From contig NZ_FNLF01000002.1 of assembly GCF_900103175.1 (NCBI RefSeq), forward strand, positions 4,168,136 through 4,232,135: a DNA stretch of 64,000 bases, read 5' to 3'. The stretch's first letter is position 1. Each line of letters starts with the position of its first letter. The stretch comes from Tsukamurella pulmonis (GTDB taxonomy: Bacteria; Actinomycetota; Actinomycetes; Mycobacteriales; Mycobacteriaceae). The notes under the pieces were generated by a model. That model was not told where the DNA came from. It did no database searches and saw nothing but the letters and a program-made list of their open reading frames with translations. Position numbers and translations under genes: made by a program. Below are positions 55,710 through 64,000 of the stretch, piece after piece.

Positions 55710-56261
55710 TCAGAGCCAGGCGCCCGAGTCCCACGTGAGGAACGACTCCAGGCTGGCCGCCGGATGCTGCTGCGGGTGGTTCGTGGAGAGGTAGGCGCCG
55801 CGGTAGAACAGCAACGGCTTCGCGTCGTCGACGTCGCCGAGGTGGTGCACCCGTCCGATCGCGATGTGGTGATCGCCGCCGTCGAGCACGTTCTCGAGCG
55901 TGCAGTCCATCCACGTCAGCGAGCCGTCGATGGTCGGGTTGCCCAGCGGCGACGGGGTCCACCGCAGCCCGTCGAACTTGTCGTCCACCGATCGCCCGAA
56001 CGCGGCGCTCACCGACTCCTGCTCCTGCCCCAGCACGGAGACCGCGAACTTCCCCGACGCCTCGATGTGCTTCCACGTACGGGAGGTCTTCATCGGGCAG
56101 AACAACACCAGCGGCGGATCCAGCGACAGCGCGGCGAAGGACTGGCACGCGAAGCCGACCGGCTTCTCCTCGGCGTTCGACGTCGCGATGATCGTGACGC
56201 CGGTGCAGAACTGCCCCATCACATGTCGGAACGTGCGCTGGTCGAATCCGGCCTCGGTCAT
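55710..56261 (-). CDS. flavin reductase family protein (HsaB-like)
   Basis: A 183-residue FMN-binding split-barrel reductase. FRHVMGQFCTGVTIIATSNA, GFACQSFAALSLDPPLVLFC and DGGDHHIAIGRVHHL closely follow HsaB, the NADH:flavin reductase that feeds the steroid-degrading oxygenase HsaA. Here no hsaA or other cholesterol genes are adjacent, so the partner oxygenase is elsewhere or different. It stands between a secreted protein and a dioxygenase-like gene. Confidence 0.92.
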   Translation of the reverse strand: MTEAGFDQRTFRHVMGQFCTGVTIIATSNAEEKPVGFACQSFAALSLDPPLVLFCPMKTSRTWKHIEASGKFAVSVLGQEQESVSAAFGRSVDDKFDGLRWTPSPLGNPTIDGSLTWMDCTLENVLDGGDHHIAIGRVHHLGDVDDAKPLLFYRGAYLSTNHPQQHPAASLESFLTWDSGAWL

Positions 56262-56388
56262 GCTGCCAACCTACTCCCGGGGTTCCCGACGGTGCGCGCC
56301 CCACCACCGCCCGGCACGCCGCGCAGCCGGGTGCACCGAGCCTGCGCACGGCCGACGCCCCGCGCCACCGATGCGCTCGGCGTGATCC

Positions 56389-57177
56389 TTACCCGCGGCA
56401 GCCCAGTGCGATCGCCCGCGCGACCGGGGTGAGCTCCGTGTCCGGGCGGTCCAGGTCGACGGGCGGCCCCAGCAGCGCGGGCTGCGCGAGGAACCGCGCG
56501 CCCCGCCCGGGCCCGGGCGGCAGCGCCTGCGAGGCGTGCACGAGGAACGGGTGACAGAGGTAGACGTCGCCGGCCGCGCCGGTGACGACCGCCTCGGGCA
56601 GGTGCGCGGTCTGCGCGAACTCCGGGATGAGAGCACCCATCTCGGCCCCCTCCTCGCCGTAGGGCCGCAGCAGCGGCGCCATCGCGCGGTGCGAGCCCAC
56701 GCGCAGCCGGGTCGGGGCGTCGTCGACGCCGATGTCGGAGAACAGGAACAGCATGAGCAGCGCACGGCCCTTGCTGCGCACGTTGATCCGCCAGTGCAGG
56801 AAGGCCTCCGGCTGGTCGCCGGGGAAGCTCGGATCGAGGTGCCAGCCGTCGTCGCCCGGGCCGTCCTCGCACGGGAAGCGCACGGGGAACGTGCCCAGCG
56901 ACACCCGCGGCACCCACCCGCCGGGCCCGGCCAGCCGGTCCGCCGCCTCCGCCAGCAGCGGCGATGCGGCGGCCTCCCGGAACGGGGCCTCGTCGTGCTC
57001 GCCCAGGCGGATCACCGGCCGGTCCCAGGTCGACGGGTCGTCCCGGTCCAGTCCGTAGGACGCGAGTTCCTCCCACAGCACGTCGCGCGCCGCGGCCGCC
57101 GTCGCCCCGCTGAACGCGCCGCGGACGGCGACGAAGCCGTCCCGGACGAAGTCCTCCACCTGCTCGTCGGTCACCAC
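56389..57177 (-). CDS. phytanoyl-CoA dioxygenase (PhyH) family protein
   Basis: A 262-residue non-haem iron, 2-oxoglutarate-type dioxygenase. The iron-binding HxD is in DDGWHLDPSFPGD, and the distal His is in YLCHPFLVHASQ, within a jelly-roll core. RLRVGSHRAM is typical of PhyH enzymes. It may hydroxylate a fatty or secondary-metabolite substrate. Two GTG codons in tandem (57177 and 57174) can start it. The following 127-base gap up to the flavin reductase has no gene. Confidence 0.9.
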   Translation of the reverse strand: MVTDEQVEDFVRDGFVAVRGAFSGATAAAARDVLWEELASYGLDRDDPSTWDRPVIRLGEHDEAPFREAAASPLLAEAADRLAGPGGWVPRVSLGTFPVRFPCEDGPGDDGWHLDPSFPGDQPEAFLHWRINVRSKGRALLMLFLFSDIGVDDAPTRLRVGSHRAMAPLLRPYGEEGAEMGALIPEFAQTAHLPEAVVTGAAGDVYLCHPFLVHASQALPPGPGRGARFLAQPALLGPPVDLDRPDTELTPVARAIALGCRG

Positions 57178-57228
57178 GATCCCAGCGTGACACCGCGCAT
57201 CGCCCGGCCGCCACCGGTTTCCCGCGCC

Positions 57229-57816
57229 TCACCGGACCAGGGCATCGGACCCGCCGGGCTCACCGGCATCGACCGACACGGCCGGGGGCGGCGCCGGCGC
57301 GGGGAAGGCGTCGCAGAGCACCACGGCCAGGAGCACCGCGACCATCGCGACCGCCGCCGCGTTGTCGTGGATCACCGGCACCGGGAAGACGCTCGCGACG
57401 GTGCCACTGATCAGCGGGATCATGGTCCACCGCGCGGCCCGCCGCAGCGAGTCCGTGCCGAGGCACCAGTTCAGCGTTCCGAAGGACAACGTCAGGGTCA
57501 TCCCGATCCCCAGTGCGGCGTCGCGCCACCCCCAGTGGTCGCCCGGACCGGACTGGTGCGGGCCCAGGGCGATCGCCACCAGGATCACCACCAGCATCAC
57601 CGTGAAGCCTGCACCGAAGCCCGCCACGAGCGGGAGCAGCCGCCGGCGCCGCCGGCAGTGCAGCAGCGCCGCGACGACGTACAGGAGCACGCCCACGAGG
57701 AAGAGGGAGCCGCCGAGGTCGTCCTCGTCGACGAGGATGCCCATGGTGGCGAGAACCGTCACCGAGCAGAGCGCGAGGGCCAGCCACGCCGCGCACCGTC
57801 GCACCTTCCAGTGCAC
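57229..57816 (-). CDS. multi-pass membrane protein of unknown function
   Basis: A 195-residue protein with about six hydrophobic segments: WLALALCSVTVLATMGILVD, LFLVGVLLYVVAALLHC, GFTVMLVVILVAIALG, AALGIGMTLTLSFGTLNW, MIPLISGTVASVFPVPVI and VAMVAVLLAVVLCDAF. Loops are short and basic toward the cytoplasm (HCRRRRRLLP). No family is recognised. GTG at 57816 was chosen because the first membrane segment follows closely. Divergent from the K+ channel gene. Confidence 0.78.
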   Translation of the reverse strand: MHWKVRRCAAWLALALCSVTVLATMGILVDEDDLGGSLFLVGVLLYVVAALLHCRRRRRLLPLVAGFGAGFTVMLVVILVAIALGPHQSGPGDHWGWRDAALGIGMTLTLSFGTLNWCLGTDSLRRAARWTMIPLISGTVASVFPVPVIHDNAAAVAMVAVLLAVVLCDAFPAPAPPPAVSVDAGEPGGSDALVR

Positions 57817-57923
57817 CGCCCACCACCCGTCCTCATCCGATGGAGCGATGTTATTGCAAAATCTCGCCGGGCGCGCGGCGGGTTCTCCCGCGCAGACCCG
57901 CCGTCCCGGAGTACCTTTCGCCG

Positions 57924-58682
57924 GTGACGCGCAGGCAGGTCTGGGAACGCCGGACGAATCCGTTGATGATCGCCCTCGCCCTCGGCTTCCTCGCCGTGTA
58001 CGCGGTGCAGGTGCTCGACGTGGCCCCGACGCCCCTCGTGCGGCGCCTCGTGGACTGGAGCGACATCGCGATCTGGGCGGCGTTCGTCGCCGACTACCTG
58101 ATCCGGGTGCGGCTCTCCACGGATCGCTGGCGGTTCGTGCGCACCCACCCGATCGATCTGCTCGCGATCGCGCTGCCGCCGTTCCGTCCGCTGCGGGCAC
58201 TGCGGGCGGCGCCACTGCTCATCGGCGGCCTGCACCGCGCGCGACTGACCCGGGCACGCCTCGCCGTCTTCGTCGGCACCACGTCGGTCCTGGTCGTCTT
58301 CCTCTGCAGCCTCGCCTTCCTCGACGCCGAGCGCGGCGCCCCGGACACGAAGGTCACCGGCTACGGCGACGCCCTGTGGTGGGCGGCGGTCACCGTCACC
58401 ACCGTGGGCTACGGCGACGTCTACCCCGTGACGACCGAGGGCCGCATCGTCGCACTGCTGCTCATGGTGGTCGGGATCGGCCTGATCAGCTTCGTGATCG
58501 GCACCGCCACCAGTTGGGTGGTCGACCAGCTCAAGGCCGCCGACGCGCGGGCCCTGAACACCGATCGCGAGGTCGACGAACTCACCGCCGAGGTGCGCGC
58601 CCTGCGCACGGAGATCGCCGCCCTCCGCGGCCCGGCGCCCGACGCCCGCGACGCGGCCCCGTCACCACCCGACGGGGCCTGA
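57924..58682 (+). CDS. voltage-gated-like potassium channel
   Basis: A 252-residue ion channel. The selectivity filter is TVTTVGYGDVYP, flanked by a pore helix and the final membrane segment IVALLLMVVGIGLISFVIGT. Four earlier segments include an S4-like stretch with repeated arginines (RPLRALRAAPLLIGGLHRAR). A short C-terminal coiled coil (REVDELTAEVRALRTEIAAL) should mediate tetramer assembly. GTG at 57924 is preferred; ATG at 57840 adds residues without family character. The 3' end overlaps the kinase gene by 21 bases. Confidence 0.92.
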   Translation: MTRRQVWERRTNPLMIALALGFLAVYAVQVLDVAPTPLVRRLVDWSDIAIWAAFVADYLIRVRLSTDRWRFVRTHPIDLLAIALPPFRPLRALRAAPLLIGGLHRARLTRARLAVFVGTTSVLVVFLCSLAFLDAERGAPDTKVTGYGDALWWAAVTVTTVGYGDVYPVTTEGRIVALLLMVVGIGLISFVIGTATSWVVDQLKAADARALNTDREVDELTAEVRALRTEIAALRGPAPDARDAAPSPPDGA

Positions 58683-60332
58683 CGGCACCGGCACCCGCGA
58701 ACGCGCCTCCCGTGCCTCGACGATGCGCGTGATCAGCACCGTCAGCAGGATGGCGATCGGCGTCGCCAGGACGATCACCGTCTCCACTCCCGCGAGGGCG
58801 CCGCCGTCGCCGGTCGTCGCCACGACCGCGCCGAACAGGGCCAGCGTGCCCACGAGAACGGCGAACGGCAGCGCGACGAGCACCTTCGTGCGTGCCGAAC
58901 CCACCACCCAGATCGCCGACAGGACAGCGGGATTCACGGCGGCGAAGACAACGACGACGGCGAGGGTCGCGCGGATGTCCGCACCCACCCCGATCGTCAC
59001 CGCCACGAGGGTCAACGGGAGCAGGAAGGTCACCGCCCAGAGGACCCCCACCCCCACCGGGCGGCCCCATCCGCCGAAGCGGATGTTCAGGATCGTCGCC
59101 GCGAAGTAGCCGACAGCGGCGAGTGTCGAGAAGACCTCTGCCGCCGTTCCGATTCCGCTCCCCTTCCCCGCGGCCAGCGTCGTCAGCCCGGCCGCGAGGT
59201 ACAGCACCACGGTGGCGAGCGCCAGGAAGAACGCCCACCGCCGCCGGGTGCGGCCCTTGTCCACCGGGCCGCCGGGGCCCAGCGGCGGCAACGGGCCGGG
59301 CAGGTGCGCGAAGCCGGGCGGCGCGAGCAGCACCGCGCCCCCGTCCGCGTACGGACCGCCGTGGAATTCCGGAGACGGGCCCGGCCGCGTCTCGACGGCG
59401 GTGCGCGGCAGCGGTCCGCCGTCCCGCGCCGCGGCTCCCGCCCCGTCGGGACCGTACGAGGGCACGTAGGGCGCCGCGTACGGCGAGCGCACCGTCGGAG
59501 CGGCGACGGTGCGCGAGAGCGCGGCGACGAGGTCGGAGGCGAAGGCGACGCTGCTCGGGTACCGGTCCTCCGGAGCCTTCGCCAGCGCGCGCCCCAGCAC
59601 CCGGTCGACGTCGGGATGCAGGTCCGGCCGGACGGCGCGGACGCTCGGCACGGGACGGGTCGCGTGCCCGACGATCACCGCGCCCACGTTGCTGCTCGCG
59701 AACGGCGGCGCGCCGCAGAGCAGGTCGAAGGCCGTCGCGGCCAGCGAGTACTGATCCGACCGCGTATCGACCCGTGCTCCCTGCGCCTGCTCGGGCGACA
59801 TGTAGTGCACCGTCCCGATCATCAGTCCGGTCCCGGTCAGTCGCGCGTCCGCCTCCCGCTGGCTGACGATGCCGAAGTCGGTGAGCACCACCCGCCGGTC
59901 CCGGGCGATGAGGATGTTCGCGGGCTTGACGTCCCGGTGCACCAGGCCGCGCGCGCCCGCGTAGTCGAGCGCCTCGGCCACGGGCCCGATGACGGCGCCC
60001 ACGTCCTGCACGGACATGCCGGCGCGCCACGCGGCGGCGCGGGCGTCGGTCCCCTCGACGAGCTCGAGCGCGATCCACAGCCGTCCGGCGGATTCGCCCC
60101 GGTCGTGCACCGTGACGATCCCCCGGTGCCGCAGACCGGCGACCACGTCGGCCTCCTGCTCGAACCGCCGCCGGAACATCGGATCGCCCGACAGCTCCGC
60201 CGACAGCACCTTGAGCGCGTCGGAGCGCGGCAGGCGCGGATGTCGCGCGACGTACACCTCCCCCATTCCCCCGGAACCGAGCAGGCGCTCGATCACGTAT
60301 CCGGCAAAGACCGACCCAGGCTGCAACGCCAC
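58662..60332 (-). CDS. serine/threonine protein kinase with C-terminal multi-pass membrane domain
   Basis: A 556-residue Hanks-type kinase. The glycine loop is LLGSGGMGEVYVAR, the lysine is in DALKVLSAEL, the catalytic loop is HRDVKPANIL and the DFG is VLTDFGIVSQ, with YMSPEQAQG after the activation loop. A Pro/Gly/Ala-rich linker (about 285-360) leads to a C-terminal region of about six hydrophobic segments (about 370-540) rather than the usual single helix and PASTA repeats. It starts with GTG. Its membrane domain may sense a ligand or couple to transport. Confidence 0.92.
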   Translation of the reverse strand: MALQPGSVFAGYVIERLLGSGGMGEVYVARHPRLPRSDALKVLSAELSGDPMFRRRFEQEADVVAGLRHRGIVTVHDRGESAGRLWIALELVEGTDARAAAWRAGMSVQDVGAVIGPVAEALDYAGARGLVHRDVKPANILIARDRRVVLTDFGIVSQREADARLTGTGLMIGTVHYMSPEQAQGARVDTRSDQYSLAATAFDLLCGAPPFASSNVGAVIVGHATRPVPSVRAVRPDLHPDVDRVLGRALAKAPEDRYPSSVAFASDLVAALSRTVAAPTVRSPYAAPYVPSYGPDGAGAAARDGGPLPRTAVETRPGPSPEFHGGPYADGGAVLLAPPGFAHLPGPLPPLGPGGPVDKGRTRRRWAFFLALATVVLYLAAGLTTLAAGKGSGIGTAAEVFSTLAAVGYFAATILNIRFGGWGRPVGVGVLWAVTFLLPLTLVAVTIGVGADIRATLAVVVVFAAVNPAVLSAIWVVGSARTKVLVALPFAVLVGTLALFGAVVATTGDGGALAGVETVIVLATPIAILLTVLITRIVEAREARSRVPVPSGPVGW

Positions 60333-60370
60333 GACTCCCCCTCGTGTCGAATGCGTCGATGCTATGCCAA

Positions 60371-60403
60371 AGGGGCCGCCATCCGGTGCGGATGGCGGCC
60401 CCT
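60371..60403 (-). terminator. intrinsic terminator after clpC
   Basis: A perfect 14-bp stem (AGGGGCCGCCATCC with its complement) and a 5-base loop, beginning 27 bases after the clpC stop on the minus strand and before the kinase gene. Confidence 0.85.
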
Positions 60404-60430
60404 CGTGCGGGTTTCTCCCGGCGGGTCTAC

Positions 60431-63001
<2,571 letters not shown>

Positions 63002-63007
63002 GGCCAT

Positions 63008-63286
63008 TTTCCTCACATCCCGGTTACTTCGGGGACCGGCCGAGGCCGGGCCCGCAGATAGCCGTCTGCATCAACGTCTTCTCACTGTAGTTCGGAGCGG
63101 TGGACGATGGTGTCGGCAGTGCCCCGCCTGCGGGGCCCGCGGGCCGCTCCGTCCGTCTTTCCGATCCTGATACACCAGGTCAAACGCGCCGTCGTGGCGG
63201 ATTGATTCCCGTTCCGCCGTGAGCGAAACGGCCCCGGAGACGACTCACCCCGGCGCCGAGGGCGCCGGGGTGGATTCGTCGGTGCG
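63008..63286. other. clpC promoter region and lsr2 terminator, no gene seen
   Basis: This 279-base gap contains the lsr2 terminator (63246-63272) and should contain the clpC promoter. I see no open frame with coding character and no clear -10/-35 pair or ClgR-type site that I would defend. Confidence 0.5.
63246..63272 (-). terminator. intrinsic terminator after lsr2
   Basis: CACCCCGGCGCC-GAG-GGCGCCGGGGTG, a perfect 12-bp stem with a 3-base loop, 14 bases beyond the lsr2 stop on the minus strand. Confidence 0.85.
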
Positions 63287-63631
63287 TCAGTTCGCCTCGT
63301 TGTAGGCGTCGATCACGTCCTGGCTGATGCGGCCGCGGTCGTTGACCTTCATGCCGGACTTGCGGGCCCACTCGCGGATCGCGGCGCTCTGCGAGCGGTC
63401 GATCGGCGTCCGGCCGCGGGGCGCGGACAGCGAGCGCGTGCCGCGCTTGCGGCCGCCGGCGCGCCGGGCATTGGCGACCCACTCCTCGAGGGAGCTGCGC
63501 AGCTTCTCGGCGTTCTTGGACGAGAGATCGATCTCGTAGGTGACCCCGTCCAGCCCGAATTCCACGGTCTCGTCAGCGGTCTGCGTATCGTCCACGTCGT
63601 CGACCAGCGTAACGGTGACCTTGCGCGCCAT
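63287..63631 (-). CDS. lsr2: nucleoid-associated protein Lsr2
   Basis: A 114-residue xenogeneic silencer that bridges AT-rich DNA. The N-terminal dimerisation domain reads [20 protein letters not shown] and [16 protein letters not shown]. The C-terminal domain has [20 protein letters not shown] with the AT-hook-like RGR that enters the minor groove. The promoter region upstream is the most A/T-rich stretch of the window, compatible with autoregulation. Confidence 0.97.
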   Translation of the reverse strand: MARKVTVTLVDDVDDTQTADETVEFGLDGVTYEIDLSSKNAEKLRSSLEEWVANARRAGGRKRGTRSLSAPRGRTPIDRSQSAAIREWARKSGMKVNDRGRISQDVIDAYNEAN

Positions 63632-63634
63632 AGT

Positions 63635-63770
63635 TTTGGCCCCTTCTCGATTAATCGTCCAATGCGTCGTTCGAAATCGAGTGTATACACAGCAATGCGA
63701 TTATTTCGATTCGATCGCACTGAATGAGGTCGCGATCGGGTAACGATCATCGATTGACGGGCGCCGGAAC
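63635..63770. other. AT-rich lsr2 promoter region
   Basis: This stretch is clearly richer in A and T than its surroundings, with GTGTATACAC-like and TTATTTCG elements and repeated AATCG/CGATT words. It separates lsr2 from the lysS terminator and probably carries the lsr2 promoter and Lsr2 binding sites. No open frame is convincing. Confidence 0.55.
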
Positions 63771-63787
63771 TTCGGACGAAACACGCT

Positions 63788-63809
63788 ATTCGGCGGTAAT
63801 TCGCCGAAT
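63788..63809 (-). terminator. hairpin after the lysyl-tRNA synthetase gene
   Basis: ATTCGGCG-GTAATT-CGCCGAAT, a perfect 8-bp stem with a 6-base loop, eight bases beyond the stop of the last gene on the minus strand. Confidence 0.65.
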
Positions 63810-63817
63810 CCGCGGAA

Positions 63818-64000
63818 CTACGCCGGAGTGAGCAGGGAACGCACGCGATCGACGCCGATGGCGAGCAACAGCGTGGGCAGGCGCGGGCCGGTATCGCTGC
63901 TCACCAGCAAGCGGTAGAGCAGAACGAAGAATGCGCGTTGCGCCGCGGCCAGTTCCTTATCGCCCTTGACGATCTGATCCGCACCGAGGCCGCGCTGGAC
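63818..64000 (-). CDS. lysS: lysyl-tRNA synthetase, class I type, C-terminal fragment
   Basis: The last 60 codons of a gene that continues beyond the window. The sequence AAAQRAFFVLLYRLLVSSDT followed by GPRLPTLLLAIGVDRV matches the C-terminal anticodon-binding end of class I (LysK-type) lysyl-tRNA synthetases, as found in some actinobacteria. In M. tuberculosis the gene next to lsr2 is also lysS but of class II, so the position fits while the enzyme class seems to differ. The assignment rests on a short fragment. Confidence 0.7.
   Translation of the reverse strand, partial: VQRGLGADQIVKGDKELAAAQRAFFVLLYRLLVSSDTGPRLPTLLLAIGVDRVRSLLTPA

Overview
The window is GC-rich chromosomal DNA (about 70% G+C by eye) from a mycolic-acid actinobacterium of the order Mycobacteriales, most likely Tsukamurella or a close relative. 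The evidence is mshA (mycothiol), SenX3-RegX3, CarD, Lsr2, ClpC, DisA, an LpqE-like lipoprotein, the haem-degrading enzyme MhuD, and a DUF222/13E12-type HNH protein. The genus is an inference; no rRNA or tRNA gene is present to test it.

Layout. (1) 1-4799: end of a conserved gene, an SDR reductase, then regX3, senX3, a small GNAT and gpmA on the minus strand. (2) 4796-28446: about 24 kb of accessory modules, mostly one regulator beside one transporter or enzyme: TetR/methyltransferase; a NarL-type two-component system with an ABC exporter whose permease is frameshifted, and a DUF418 protein; an F420 oxidoreductase; MFS/LysR; trans-aconitate methyltransferase; a lone ABC ATPase; DUF222-HNH; DinB; MerR/aldo-keto reductase; VOC-ArsR-SRPBCC; two MFS genes with TetR; nagB; a third MFS. 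(3) 28447-30328: a YbjN-like gene and mshA. In M. tuberculosis these lie directly beside gpm1-senX3-regX3, so region 2 looks like an insertion into a conserved cluster. (4) 30339-37688: hydrolase, pirin, PadR with an NTF2-like gene, a Zur-type site with znuABC-pxpA, and a TetR. (5) 37714-64000: a block collinear with M. tuberculosis Rv3579c-Rv3598c: rlmB, cysS, (rarD inserted), ispF, ispD, carD, lpqE, radA, disA, an Rv3587c-like gene, carbonic anhydrase, mutY, further accessory genes, a Nei-type glycosylase, hydrolase, mhuD, then a flavin reductase, a phytanoyl-CoA dioxygenase-like gene, a K+ channel, a Ser/Thr kinase, clpC, lsr2 and the end of a lysyl-tRNA synthetase gene.

Functional themes. 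Block 5 combines genome maintenance (RadA, DisA, MutY, Nei), isoprenoid precursor synthesis (IspD, IspF), transcription and nucleoid control (CarD, Lsr2), proteolysis (ClpC) and translation (CysRS, LysRS, RlmB). znuABC is a complete zinc importer behind a Zur-like site. Many accessory regulators have a visible palindrome in the promoter they probably control. Stable hairpins follow gpmA, pirin, clpC, lsr2 and lysS.

Most notable observations: the 9-mer GCACCGTCG occurs far more often than base composition predicts (56 copies counted by eye on both strands); ispD seems to start at a CTG overlapping the carD stop; the ABC permease carries a clear one-base frameshift; and the mshA-gpmA-senX3-regX3 cluster is split. 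No CRISPR array, insertion sequence, prophage or structural RNA gene was seen, and no intergenic gap exceeds 300 bases.
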